A stretch of DNA of 64,000 nucleotides from Verrucomicrobiaceae bacterium (lineage in GTDB: Bacteria; Verrucomicrobiota; Verrucomicrobiia; Verrucomicrobiales; Akkermansiaceae), in NCBI GenBank assembly GCA_027487435.1, contig JAIYDP010000116.1:62001-126000 (forward strand), written 5' to 3'. Shown one piece after another: positions 36,831 through 47,305 of the stretch. The notes below the pieces were generated by a model that did no database searches, was not told the origin of the DNA, and worked only from the letters and a program-made list of their open reading frames with translations. Position 1 is the stretch's first letter, and each line of letters starts with the position of its first letter. Made by a program: the position numbers and the translations under genes.

Positions 36831-37987
36831 GGGTTTTCTGCGTGCCAGTGAACGGCTTTTTCCATGAGCCGATGAATGTGCGGGATGTGAGTGATGTCCT
36901 CAGCAACATCCTCGGTGTTGCTAAACAAAGTGGCATAACTTTGTGGATCGGTAGGATGGTAGCCATGCATCGCACGAATCGGGCGTTCGCCCATGTGACT
37001 TGGCACGATCAATACACCTTCTTGGGCCAGCCAAATCAATTCGCCAAATTGGTGGTCATCAAAATAGGCGCGATAGTGCTCAAGCTCTTCTTTCGGCATA
37101 ATGCGCCCCTCAGGCACGGTGGATAGAACCTTTTCGACTTTCTCGCGAACTCCAGGTTTGAGAAACCAGAAGCGTGCCATGGTAGAATCATAGACAACGG
37201 CGTAGTCCACGCCCATTTGCAGGCCGAGGGCATCGATTTTCACACGAAGATCTAAATGGCGATCGCAGTTGGCCATGCCGTGATCACTAAAGACGTGAAG
37301 CTCTACTTCGCGATAATGCTTGCGCGCGGTTTCCATCAACTGGTGAATCCAACGATCATAGTGATCGAGCTTTGCAGGAATCTCTGGCGAATCATTTCCT
37401 ACCATGTGCAGCAGCCCATCGAGGCCAGCCCAGTATTGAAAGGCAAAGTCGATGCGTTCACTGGTGATTTCTGCTAGCAATTGCTTGAGATGCTCTTCTT
37501 CCGGCAACGCAGGATTTGTCACATAATAAGGGACTTTTTTCTCCTCTAACACATCGAATATATTCGGACCGCGATTCATTCCTTCCGGCTTGAGCGGGCT
37601 TTTCTTTTCTGTGAAGTCAAAAAGATGAATGTAGCGAAAAGGAATGTTGTAGAGATCAAAGTAGCCGCGGAAATTGAGACGAACTTTGACAAATTTGGTC
37701 AAATATCTGCGGACAATGCGGCGACTTGTCAGCGCAGAAGGTAGCCAGCGGAGCATACGTAACGCCCGAAAGGGGGAATTTTTTGGATCGTAGATGAAAT
37801 AGCACCAGTTGCGATGTTCGTCGGGCCAGCGACCCGAGAGAATCGATGGTACGCAGGTGGAGCTGTAGCCAAAGACGCTCTCAAGCTTGCGGCGGTGCGG
37901 TGCAATGTCCTGGAGAAAGCCATGGTTTTTCACGATTTCCCAGCCGCAGGCATCGACCATAATGAAGAGTGATAAGCGTTGTTTCAT
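36827..37987 (-). CDS. Alkaline phosphatase/type I phosphodiesterase superfamily protein
   Basis: FIMVDACGWEIV, YSSTCVPSILSGRWPDEH, ELHVFSDHGMAN. Confidence 0.78.
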   Translation of the reverse strand: MKQRLSLFIMVDACGWEIVKNHGFLQDIAPHRRKLESVFGYSSTCVPSILSGRWPDEHRNWCYFIYDPKNSPFRALRMLRWLPSALTSRRIVRRYLTKFVKVRLNFRGYFDLYNIPFRYIHLFDFTEKKSPLKPEGMNRGPNIFDVLEEKKVPYYVTNPALPEEEHLKQLLAEITSERIDFAFQYWAGLDGLLHMVGNDSPEIPAKLDHYDRWIHQLMETARKHYREVELHVFSDHGMANCDRHLDLRVKIDALGLQMGVDYAVVYDSTMARFWFLKPGVREKVEKVLSTVPEGRIMPKEELEHYRAYFDDHQFGELIWLAQEGVLIVPSHMGERPIRAMHGYHPTDPQSYATLFSNTEDVAEDITHIPHIHRLMEKAVHWHAENP

Positions 37988-38355
37988 GGGGTTTTGATGA
38001 TGATTTGATCCAAAATGGAGAGGAGTTCCGTGGGGCTAAATGGCTTGGTGAGGAAGGCGCTGGCTCCATAGGAAAACGCCTGTTGTTGCGTGATGGAATG
38101 CCCGAGCGCGGTGAGAATGATGACGGGTGTTGATGCAGTTTCCACGTCCTTTTTGAGTTCACTCAATACCGCAAGGCCGTCCATGCCTGGCATCATGATG
38201 TCGAGAATCGCGGCATCTGGTTTATTGGTGCGGATCGCTTCCAGTGCGGCGTCGCCGCTGCGTACAGCCGTCCATTCATGCCCCTTCTTGCGTAAGGTCA
38301 TTTCCAGGAGCCGCAACATGTGCGGTGCGTCTTCGGCGATTACGAGTTTTGCCAT
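37984..38355 (-). CDS. Response regulator receiver
   Basis: MAKLVIAEDAPHM ... AAILDIMMPGMDGL ... FLTKPFSPTELL. Confidence 0.9.
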   Translation of the reverse strand: MAKLVIAEDAPHMLRLLEMTLRKKGHEWTAVRSGDAALEAIRTNKPDAAILDIMMPGMDGLAVLSELKKDVETASTPVIILTALGHSITQQQAFSYGASAFLTKPFSPTELLSILDQIIIKTP

Positions 38356-40052
38356 GATGGTGGTGATGGGAGATTGTTGCACGATAGCATCAAAAATGTC
38401 TGATCATCCGCTAAAAATGCGGCATCTTTATGATATTCGAGTCGGTCGAGCAAAGCGGTTTTCAATTCTGTCACAGTGGACGATTTTGGTGCAGCCGTCG
38501 CAAACCATGCCGCAACATCGTCTTCTTGGTCGAATGATGGACGAGCATTGCGAGGATCGACCAAGCCATCCGTGTAAGCCAGAATTTTGGTATTTGGTGA
38601 AATCGGCATCACAAACTGCGGATAGGTTGGAGCAGCCTCAATGCCAACTGGTGGATTTTCTGGGCCAATTTCGAGAGTGTGCTCGCCATTGGTGAGGACC
38701 ACAGGGCAATGTCCTGCATTGGCGATCCGAATTTCACCTGCGGGCACGTCAATGACGCCGACTGCCACAGTTACGAAGATTTCTAACCGATCGAGATCTT
38801 CGTGCATTTGTTTGGAGACCATTTCGAGCAAAGTCGCGGGTTGGAGATAGTATGCACTGAGTGAACGAATGACAGAGCGAGTTACGGCGGCCATCATACT
38901 TGCTCCCACGCCCTTGCCCATGACATCGGCAATGACAAAGAAAAATCCGTGGTTTTCGATAGGAATGAGGTCGTAAAAATCGCCACCGATGGAAAGAGCG
39001 CTTTCGCAATGCCCCGTTACACAAACATCGCAGACTGGAGCAAGAGGAGGAGGCAACAGCGAGCTTTGAATGGCAGCGGCGAGTTCGAATTCACGGCGAG
39101 CGACACTTGATCGAATCGCGGCCTCTTCGTGCCGACGACTGAGGATGTGCTGCGTAAAAAATTCGCTAAACGTGCGAATCATATTTTCCTCACCTGCATT
39201 GAATGGTGGCTCCCCCTGCGTGCGCAAAAGCAAAAGCGTGCCAATGGACTCTTTTTCATGGGAAAAGGGATGCACTAGCCCAACGAATTGGTTTTCTTGA
39301 GAAAATCCTTCTAGGTGGCCATGGACCCATCGATCAAGACAATCGCCTAAGGCTTGTCGTTCCAGTTCGATTACTTCGCAATCCTCGCAACCATGAAGAG
39401 CTAAGGTGAGAAGTTTGCCGTCCTGCATGACACGCAGAATGCCGATGTGTGAGGAAGTGCTCTGGATGAGATGCTCCAGCACGCTCGTGGCGAATTCTCC
39501 AAGTGTGGCAGTATTTCTTGCCTCCGAGATGAAGTGGAAAATCGATGCCAAGCTTTCATAGCAAGAGGAAAGCTCCTCGGTCATCGCATGTAAGGTCGCC
39601 TCGGTATCTTCCATCATCGCTTGGCCGGCTGGCAAGGATCGCTCCAGTTCAAGAATGTTGCGCTGGCGACTGCGAGCGTAGGTGCGTCGCTCTGTGAGGC
39701 AATCGATCAAATAGAGGCCACGTCCATTTTCGGAATCATCTGGTGGCAATGCCGTGCTTTCTGGCCAATCGAAACCTGGGGTGGAATCGCACAAACGCAA
39801 GATCACCTTCGTGGGGATGATGGTTACGAGTAAGTCGAGCGTATAGTTCGTGCTAGCATGGTCATGATGCAATGCACAGTTATTTCCAGCCTCGGCTACA
39901 ACCAATTCCCAGGCAGACACTTCTTCTTCAGGAAGGCTTGATTCTGAAAGAAACCGTCGTGTGCCGATGGATGCCTCACGAACCGCCTCCAATGTAGCAG
40001 GGCCTGTCCAATGCCATGAGCGAGCTGTTGTGTCTTGCGTGTGAAGATCCAT
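38340..40052 (-). CDS. RsbW-like ATPase-GAF-SpoIIE phosphatase fusion
   Basis: WELVVAEAGNNCALHHD ... SENGRGLYLIDCLTERRTY; GAF-like middle; SIGGDFYDLIPIENHGFFFVIADVMGKGVGASMMAA. Confidence 0.85.
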   Translation of the reverse strand: MDLHTQDTTARSWHWTGPATLEAVREASIGTRRFLSESSLPEEEVSAWELVVAEAGNNCALHHDHASTNYTLDLLVTIIPTKVILRLCDSTPGFDWPESTALPPDDSENGRGLYLIDCLTERRTYARSRQRNILELERSLPAGQAMMEDTEATLHAMTEELSSCYESLASIFHFISEARNTATLGEFATSVLEHLIQSTSSHIGILRVMQDGKLLTLALHGCEDCEVIELERQALGDCLDRWVHGHLEGFSQENQFVGLVHPFSHEKESIGTLLLLRTQGEPPFNAGEENMIRTFSEFFTQHILSRRHEEAAIRSSVARREFELAAAIQSSLLPPPLAPVCDVCVTGHCESALSIGGDFYDLIPIENHGFFFVIADVMGKGVGASMMAAVTRSVIRSLSAYYLQPATLLEMVSKQMHEDLDRLEIFVTVAVGVIDVPAGEIRIANAGHCPVVLTNGEHTLEIGPENPPVGIEAAPTYPQFVMPISPNTKILAYTDGLVDPRNARPSFDQEDDVAAWFATAAPKSSTVTELKTALLDRLEYHKDAAFLADDQTFLMLSCNNLPSPPSWQNS

Positions 40053-40062
40053 GGTCAGCACT

Positions 40063-40362
40063 TTAGGGGGCTAAGGGCATCACCCGTTGAAGTTGAGTTA
40101 GCTTTAGGATCTGCATCAGCGCAGAAGATGGTGAACGAAGTTGAAACTTCCCCTCGAACGATGATGCCATTTTTTTCAAAGAAAGTAATGCACCAAGGCC
40201 GCTAGAATCGAGAAACTGCAAGCTGGAGCCATCGAACTCGATGTTACAAATCGAAGGGGAGAGGTATTGAGCGATGCGCTGCTTGCACTCCCGTGCGTTC
40301 GCCGCGGTGAGCTCGCGCACGTGGCTGATCAGTAAGGTTTGCTGCTGGGTTTCGATTGTCAT
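40063..40362 (-). CDS. STAS-domain anti-anti-sigma-like protein
   Basis: ICNIEFDGSSLQFLDSSGLGALLSLKKM. Confidence 0.88.
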   Translation of the reverse strand: MTIETQQQTLLISHVRELTAANARECKQRIAQYLSPSICNIEFDGSSLQFLDSSGLGALLSLKKMASSFEGKFQLRSPSSALMQILKLTQLQRVMPLAP

Positions 40363-40373
40363 GGAGTGATAGA

Positions 40374-43300
40374 TTACGACATATTTTTCAAAACGGATGA
40401 AGAAGAAATCGAGAAGATGGCTTTACGAAGATGTTCTTCGGCTTTTTTGGCCGCCGCTACCAGCTCTGGTAACGCCGCTGCTGCATCATCATAGCGGTCA
40501 TGATGACATGCCGTCTCCATGGTGAAGGCAACTTCTTGCAGTTCTGATAAATCAAAGATCGAAGCCGTGCCTTTCAGCGAATGGGCATATCTTCGAACAT
40601 GTTGGTATTCCTTGCTCTCTAGCGCTCCTTTTATTTGATTGAGCTGATCTTCTAGGTCGGAAAGAAACTCTGTAGCGAGATTGACCGCATCTTCGAGAGA
40701 AAGTTGCTCTGCAAGCTTGGTAAGAGCCTCCAGTGATAATTGCTGTTGCGGCTCTTGTTCTAGGGAAACAGCAACGAGCCTTTCGCTACAGGCATTCTTG
40801 AGGGCGGCGCGCAAGGCATCAATGCGTATCGGTTTGGAAAGGTAATCATCCATCCCTGCTGCTAGACAAATTTCGCGGTCGCCCACCAAAGCATTGGCGG
40901 TTAGGGCGATGATATGAATCGGTGGGGCACCCGTTTCTGATTCCCATTGGCGGATTTTTCTTGTTGCCTCAAGCCCGTCCATGGTTGGCATTTGCACATC
41001 CATCAAAATTGCGTCGTATCCTTTTGCGATCGCAGCATGGAGTGCTTCTTCGCCATTTTTTGCGAGATCCGCTTGGTAACCCAATTGACTTAAGATCGCG
41101 AGAGCGAGCTTCTGATTAATTTTATTATCTTCAGCTAAAAGCAGCCGCAGTCCATTCATCGATTTAGGTTTTGATGTTGGTTGATTCTTGTTGTGGAACG
41201 CGGGAAACTTCGCATTGGCGTGAGAAATAAGAGCATTAAATAGCGGCGATACTTTGATCGGCTTCGAGACGGTAGTGAGATCGGTGATGCCGAAGCAGTC
41301 ACGCATGGTTTTGCTTTCCGCAGCTCGGCAAGGGATGAAGACGGCAACTCCCTGAGCCGACAGACCTTGCGCAAACGCAATGTCTGTCACATCGCTTAAG
41401 CGTGAATCAATCATCAAAAAATGCGGTAACCAATCTTGTAAGGATTTGGCAGCTTCCATGGTTGACGAAGCAGAGCGCACTTCCAAGCCCCACCGATGAA
41501 GTAAATCTGCGAGAACTTCCTGCGAGAGGCGGTGGCCGTCTACCAGCAATACTCGTTTACCAAGCAAATCAGGGCAGGGAAGAGGGCCGATCAGTGGAGC
41601 TGGCTCGCTGGAAACCAAAACCCCAAGACTGAAGGAAAACGAGGATCCTTCCCCCTGAACACTATGAACGGAAATTTTGCCGCCCATCAATTCCACAAGG
41701 CGTTTGCAAATCGCCAGTCCTAAGCCACTGCCACCGAAGCGACGGGATGTAGAACTGTCCTCTTGTTGAAACGCCGCAAATAGATGTTCAATGCGATCTA
41801 CCGCAATTCCTATACCCGTGTCCTTTACGGTGAAGGTTAGTTCGACTTCCTCATCAGTCATGGGCGTAGCATGCACTTCGATCTTGACTTCGCCAGCGTG
41901 GGTGAATTTTACGGCATTTCCGAGAAGATTGACAAGCACTTGCTTGATGCGCAGGGAATCGCCGAGAATCGATGCTGGAACATCCGCATGCACAAACGCG
42001 GCTAGATCCAAGTGCTTTTCTGCGGCATTCGCAGATACTGTCTCGACAGCTTCTTCAATGCATGTCTGCAAGCTGAAGGGGCTGTTCTCGATCTCCATGT
42101 GTCCTGATTCAATTTTCGAGAAGTCCAGGACATCATTGATGACACGCAATAGCGATTCCGCGCTACTCACAATTGCTGTAACGAATTCCTGCTGCTGCTC
42201 GGAGAGTTGACTCTCGTTAAGGAGATGTGCAAAGCCGACCACGCCATTCATCGGAGTGCGAATCTCGTGGCTCATCGTCGCGAGGAAGTCGCTCTTGGCA
42301 CGGTTGGCATTTTCCGCCGATTCTTTCGCGCGCATCAGCTCCTCTTGCGATTTTTTACGCACAATGAACTGCCCAACCTGATAGCAGATGCCCTCTAAGG
42401 TGTCATGCAACAAATCGTCGTGTTTTTCGCTGCTAGCACTAAAAAATTCCATCACCCCTTGAAATACGCCACTATGAAAGATGGGCAGTGCTAGAGCAGA
42501 CCGCAAACCACAGTTTCGAAATGCCGCAGACCTTCGACAAGAAGCGTAGAGGCTCTCGGTATCGAGCCAAGTCCTTTGTCCATTTTGCCATACTTTGCCG
42601 GGCAAGCCTTCCCCTTTCGTGTAGCTCAATGTTTTGCTCAATTCGATCAATGCACGACAATCAAGGCTAGGCTCATGCCATACCTCAGATAAAATAAGCT
42701 CGTTGTTCATTTCCTCGGGGTGCCAAAAACATCCTATGAGCGAACCTAGACCTTGGCAGATGGCTCGGAGGATTTTCCCACCAGCATCCGATAAACTACG
42801 GTCGCTCGCTAAAATCCGAGTCACCGAGTGCTGCATATTGCGGCGAGATTCTTCGAATTTTTTCTGTGTGATGTCTGCTTCGACGCCCATGAAGTTTGTG
42901 AGCTCACCTTTATCATCAAAAATTGGCTGAATTTCTGCTGAAACCCAGTATTTATGTCCATCTTTCGTATAGTTGAGAACCTCAGCACGAAAGCCTTCAC
43001 GAAGTTGCAATTTTTCGCGCATGAACGCTGCCGTATTCGGATCCGTATCTGGACCTTGAAGAAGACTGCCAGGTGTCTTGCCCAGTGACTCTTCCATACT
43101 CCATCCTGTAAGCCGTACGTAGCCTTCGTTGACCCATTCAATGCGGCCTTGCCCGTCGGTCATGATCACCGCATTGTCTGTGCGGGAGGCAATCATAGCA
43201 AGCTTCCTGGTTTCAGCCTCTTTGATTCGTAATTGCGTGCGCTGCGCTGTAAGTTTTTGCGTCAAACGCTGCAAATCATCATTCGCCATCCGTTGGGTTT

Positions 43301-43718
43301 GCAGAACCTGCAGCAAATCCATCGTTTGATCGTGAATCGCAAAGTCGGGCAGCGTCAATCCAAGGCGCGCGACTTCATCTGGATCATCGATCCATGGTGC
43401 ACCGAGCAGCAAAAAACTTTGGCGTGACTCTAACATCAAAATTTCACCGCGTAACGTGACATTCGTGCCGATGATCGAAAGCAAAAATAGCATGTCATTG
43501 CTACTGCGAAAAAACGCAGACGTCATCTCCCCTACGGGCCGTAGCAATGCGAAAATCTCTGTGATGTGTAATCCTACTCGCGCTTGCTGACAGATTTTTT
43601 CGAAACTCGGACCATAGGTGCGAATGCGTAGGTCTTCATCCCATTCAACATAAAACGGAAAGCCTCGGCGTAGCATGATATGATCGAATTCTGGGAGATT
43701 TGTCTGAATGAGATTCAT
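40374..43718 (-). CDS. Hybrid histidine kinase: HNOBA-like-PAS-GAF-HisKA-HATPase-REC-REC-HPt
   Basis: N-terminal [25 protein letters not shown]...; [70 protein letters not shown]. Confidence 0.85.
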   Translation of the reverse strand: MNLIQTNLPEFDHIMLRRGFPFYVEWDEDLRIRTYGPSFEKICQQARVGLHITEIFALLRPVGEMTSAFFRSSNDMLFLLSIIGTNVTLRGEILMLESRQSFLLLGAPWIDDPDEVARLGLTLPDFAIHDQTMDLLQVLQTQRMANDDLQRLTQKLTAQRTQLRIKEAETRKLAMIASRTDNAVIMTDGQGRIEWVNEGYVRLTGWSMEESLGKTPGSLLQGPDTDPNTAAFMREKLQLREGFRAEVLNYTKDGHKYWVSAEIQPIFDDKGELTNFMGVEADITQKKFEESRRNMQHSVTRILASDRSLSDAGGKILRAICQGLGSLIGCFWHPEEMNNELILSEVWHEPSLDCRALIELSKTLSYTKGEGLPGKVWQNGQRTWLDTESLYASCRRSAAFRNCGLRSALALPIFHSGVFQGVMEFFSASSEKHDDLLHDTLEGICYQVGQFIVRKKSQEELMRAKESAENANRAKSDFLATMSHEIRTPMNGVVGFAHLLNESQLSEQQQEFVTAIVSSAESLLRVINDVLDFSKIESGHMEIENSPFSLQTCIEEAVETVSANAAEKHLDLAAFVHADVPASILGDSLRIKQVLVNLLGNAVKFTHAGEVKIEVHATPMTDEEVELTFTVKDTGIGIAVDRIEHLFAAFQQEDSSTSRRFGGSGLGLAICKRLVELMGGKISVHSVQGEGSSFSFSLGVLVSSEPAPLIGPLPCPDLLGKRVLLVDGHRLSQEVLADLLHRWGLEVRSASSTMEAAKSLQDWLPHFLMIDSRLSDVTDIAFAQGLSAQGVAVFIPCRAAESKTMRDCFGITDLTTVSKPIKVSPLFNALISHANAKFPAFHNKNQPTSKPKSMNGLRLLLAEDNKINQKLALAILSQLGYQADLAKNGEEALHAAIAKGYDAILMDVQMPTMDGLEATRKIRQWESETGAPPIHIIALTANALVGDREICLAAGMDDYLSKPIRIDALRAALKNACSERLVAVSLEQEPQQQLSLEALTKLAEQLSLEDAVNLATEFLSDLEDQLNQIKGALESKEYQHVRRYAHSLKGTASIFDLSELQEVAFTMETACHHDRYDDAAAALPELVAAAKKAEEHLRKAIFSISSSSVLKNMS

Positions 43719-43740
43719 TACCTTCCTTTGATGTTAGGGC

Positions 43741-44283
43741 TCACCAACTGACGGCAAAGACATCGTGATCCGCACCCTCGTCCTTCCTGGCAATAACCTC
43801 GGAAGTGCATGGCGTCTCATAAAGTTTCCCTAAACCTTGTAGCAAGCCTGTGACGAAGGATGTCAGGCCGGGACGATGACTATGATAGTGCAAATGCAGT
43901 CCGTGATCTGTGACATCGGAGCATTGAAATCGTGGGGGTTCGAGGTTCGGGTAAATCATTGCCACACGGGTATGGAAATTCGGCAAATTGACAAGAAATT
44001 CTTTCAGGGAACTTCCCCCAGACTTCATCATCGGCCCATAGCTTTTCGCTGCGGTTTTTAAGACCCAGTGCTCACCAAAGACGATCAAAATCTGCTCGGC
44101 GGGCAGGCCCAGGACTTCTGAAGCGGCTCCCACAAGTTTGTATGTCAATTCATCGGGATAGCCTTCATTGCTGATGAAAACATCAACGTCCACACCGGCT
44201 TTTTCTTTGATCAACTCCCATTTCTCTTCGCCAAAATTGGTGATGACGAGTTCTTCTACTGCTTTGTTAACGAGACCATACAT
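43741..44283 (-). CDS. H-NOX (heme NO/O2-binding) protein
   Basis: MYGLVNKAVEELVITNFGEEKWELIKEKAGV; NLPNFHTRVAMIYP; YHSHRPGL (YxSxR heme-propionate motif). Confidence 0.92.
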   Translation of the reverse strand: MYGLVNKAVEELVITNFGEEKWELIKEKAGVDVDVFISNEGYPDELTYKLVGAASEVLGLPAEQILIVFGEHWVLKTAAKSYGPMMKSGGSSLKEFLVNLPNFHTRVAMIYPNLEPPRFQCSDVTDHGLHLHYHSHRPGLTSFVTGLLQGLGKLYETPCTSEVIARKDEGADHDVFAVSW

Positions 44284-44376
44284 AATTGATTAAGTTTTTT
44301 GTTGTAAAGTGACTGCATCACTGTGTCCTAGAGCATCGGCATGTCAATGAAAATTGTGAAATTCAACATAGGTTTA

Positions 44377-46242
44377 CTATCGATTTTTGCAAAGTTGTTC
44401 CATTTCTGTCGCTGTCGGATGACGCGAAAGTATGGTTTCGATGCCAAATGTTCGTAATTCTTCGATTTCTTCCTCATGCAAACCTGCATTGACCGCAGCA
44501 TATCGAGTATAGGGTCTGCGTGTGATATCTCGCAAATAATCAGAAATATCACCATTTGCGTCATTGGTATCAAATATCAACAAGGAAGCACTCGTGCTAG
44601 CATCGCCAACCGCTTCGAGATCTTCCGCTACGATTACGTTCCAGCCATGTTTTTTCAGCAGAGAAATATGAAGCATCCTTACGAGACGATCCGAGCACAA
44701 AATGCAGGCAGAATCTTTTCGGTTTTCCGCCATCGACATCGAACTGGCAGACGTGGCAGCAGGCAGCCATACATGAAAATTGCTACCTTTTCCTCGTTCT
44801 GACTCAGCAGAAATATGCCCACCCATGGCAGCGCATAGGCGCTCAGCCAGCGATAATCCAAGCCCCGCGCCGTCGTGCTGCCTACCGCGAGTGGAATCGA
44901 GCGGCGAAAATGGTTGAAAAAGCAAATCTTTTTGCTCAGGAGAAATCCCAATACCCGTATCGATGACGCTGAAGCAAATCCCTCTAACATCGTTTCTTGT
45001 TTCAGGGGCGACGCGCAGTTCCACACCTCCGCAATAGGTGAATTTCACGGCATTCTCAATGATGTTATTGAGGATCTGGAAGAATCTCGTGGGATCAAGC
45101 GCGATCTGGCTTGGCGTATCATCAGAAATCTCAGTCCTCCATGTTAGTCTTTTGGCTTGGGCAAGAGGGCGAAAATGCTTTGTTAACGCCGCAATCAGCT
45201 CGTTCATTTGGCAGGCTTGTTGTTGGATCTGCAGTTTGCCTGCTTCAATGTCTGAAAAGTCCAAAACATTGTTGAGCAAGGCGAGCAATTGATCGCCCGA
45301 TGCATGGATGGTTTTTGCGTAGTCCTTTTGTTGAGGCGTAAGAGACGTGGTGAGCAGGAGTTCCGTCATGCCGATCACGCCATTCATAGGAGTGCGAATT
45401 TCATGACTCATAGTAGCAAGAAATCGGCTTTTGGCCTCATTCGCTGCTTGAGCTGCTGCCGATGTTGCTTCGAGGCGTACAATGGTGGCATGCATTTTCC
45501 GTTGATGGTAGTAAACGCCTAGGCCAACCATGCTGGAAACCACAAACGATACGGCACCGCAGATCAAAGACCATGTAGCAAAACGCCGCAATTGTTCTTC
45601 ATAAAAATCTAGTTCCATGTCCACGACTACGGCCGCGATGATGTTTCCCTGCGCGTCACGCACGGGAGCGTGACCACTGAGAAAAGTGCCCCAGCGATCT
45701 TGTTGCGGTTGTTGATTCACGGTGACGATCCCTTGGGTAAGTGTGCGGCGGAGGTCGTCGCTGGCCTCGGGATATGGCTGCATCAGATGCGCTTTGTCGT
45801 CCACGCCATCGCCATCGGCATCGCCTTGTGGGGTCGGATCTACCACGAAATGCACCTCGTTTCCTTTCATGATGCAGCTGTAAACGAAGCGGAAAAATTC
45901 TGGATCTTGCATCGATTCCTTGGCCTTTTGCAAAGCATCGCATGAGCGAAGGTAGGGATCTCCACCTTCCAGCGAGGCCTCGGTGAGCGATGCATGTAGC
46001 ACTGGATCAACGGCAAGAGCACAATGCAATGCACTTCGGCGCAAGGCATTGCGCATTGCAGCATCCGCTTCCTTGGCCATGGTGCTGTAGAAAAACACTA
46101 GCATCAAGCTCGTCAAAAGAAACAATACCCCAGATGTGCTGATTGCCTGAACCAAAGGTCGCAGTCGCCCACCTTTGATGGTGCCATTTCGGTTCCCCGC
46201 AGACAGCGAATCAGATTTTGACGACTGAGGAAGTAGATTCAC
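44377..46242 (-). CDS. Membrane hybrid histidine kinase with Ca-motif-like extracytoplasmic segment and degenerate receiver
   Basis: Two TM segments; [48 protein letters not shown]. Confidence 0.85.
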   Translation of the reverse strand: MNLLPQSSKSDSLSAGNRNGTIKGGRLRPLVQAISTSGVLFLLTSLMLVFFYSTMAKEADAAMRNALRRSALHCALAVDPVLHASLTEASLEGGDPYLRSCDALQKAKESMQDPEFFRFVYSCIMKGNEVHFVVDPTPQGDADGDGVDDKAHLMQPYPEASDDLRRTLTQGIVTVNQQPQQDRWGTFLSGHAPVRDAQGNIIAAVVVDMELDFYEEQLRRFATWSLICGAVSFVVSSMVGLGVYYHQRKMHATIVRLEATSAAAQAANEAKSRFLATMSHEIRTPMNGVIGMTELLLTTSLTPQQKDYAKTIHASGDQLLALLNNVLDFSDIEAGKLQIQQQACQMNELIAALTKHFRPLAQAKRLTWRTEISDDTPSQIALDPTRFFQILNNIIENAVKFTYCGGVELRVAPETRNDVRGICFSVIDTGIGISPEQKDLLFQPFSPLDSTRGRQHDGAGLGLSLAERLCAAMGGHISAESERGKGSNFHVWLPAATSASSMSMAENRKDSACILCSDRLVRMLHISLLKKHGWNVIVAEDLEAVGDASTSASLLIFDTNDANGDISDYLRDITRRPYTRYAAVNAGLHEEEIEELRTFGIETILSRHPTATEMEQLCKNR

Positions 46243-46464
46243 TTAATGAAATTTTGTGTATTGATGTTTCCAAAATTAACCCTAGGCTCATAACGTTAGC
46301 GGAACTATTTCGGCATTGCGAGGATATTCTAACGATTCACTCACTTCGATCAATCCCCCCAAATGAGTGGCGAAGAATCTTGAAATTTCACTCAGTTGCG
46401 GGGATTGTGACAACACGATTTTATGGCAAACTGCATGCGTCTTCGACGAAACATCATCAACAAT

Positions 46465-47292
46465 ATGAAAACAACACAGGCGATCCTATTCGCAACCATG
46501 CTATCCTCCTCTGCCAGCGTAGTCATCACCTATGCGGAAGATCCTAACTCCTACAATTCCAGTCTTTCTGGAACTTCGGTTCTCGATTTCAACGACATGA
46601 AAGTCGGACGAAAAAACAATGTCTCATGGGACGGTGTGGGAACCTTCGATGCGCTACACATCTATCGCACCGATGTTTTTGGCGGTGCTCCTGATGCAAA
46701 TAATCCGAAAGGCTCGAACTACTCGGTACAAGGCGCAGGCTCAAAATTGGTCAACTCGACATTGATGCTAGAAAAACCCTCGGCCTACTTCGGCATGTGG
46801 TGGTCGGCTGGCGACGCTCGCAACGTGCTGAGTTTCTTCAGCGGCGGTGACCTCGTAGCGCGCTTTACCACAAGTTCGCTGATGGAACCACTTCCGGCGG
46901 AATACGACGGCAACCCGATGAATCGTAGTCTGAACCGTGGCGAACCCTATGCCTTCATTAACTTTTTCGGTGACACCAAGACAACTTGGGATCGCATCAT
47001 TTTCTCGAACGATGGTCAATCGGGCTTTGAGTCGGACAACTACACATCGCGTGTGGAAGCATGGGATCCCGCCAAAGACGGTGCCATCGCAGGCGTAGTC
47101 GTGGCAGAAGTTTCCGGAACGAGCACCAAGCTCCTCTCCACCAAAGATTTAGAAGGCACACGTTGGAGTTTGGATAAAACCACGGCGGCAAAAGCACCAG
47201 GTGCACCTGTCCCACCTTGGGTTCTCCTCGGAGCTTTTGGTGTCGTAGCTGTTTTGCGTCAATCGAAACGCAACAAAACCAGCCAAGCATAA
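46465..47292 (+). CDS. PEP-CTERM-like secreted protein with variant sorting signal
   Basis: Signal peptide MKTTQAILFATMLSSSASVVITYA; C-terminal APVPPWVLLGAFGVVAVLRQSKRNK (motif, TM, basic tail). Confidence 0.78.
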   Translation: MKTTQAILFATMLSSSASVVITYAEDPNSYNSSLSGTSVLDFNDMKVGRKNNVSWDGVGTFDALHIYRTDVFGGAPDANNPKGSNYSVQGAGSKLVNSTLMLEKPSAYFGMWWSAGDARNVLSFFSGGDLVARFTTSSLMEPLPAEYDGNPMNRSLNRGEPYAFINFFGDTKTTWDRIIFSNDGQSGFESDNYTSRVEAWDPAKDGAIAGVVVAEVSGTSTKLLSTKDLEGTRWSLDKTTAAKAPGAPVPPWVLLGAFGVVAVLRQSKRNKTSQA

Positions 47293-47305
47293 TTTCTTCC
47301 ATCTG

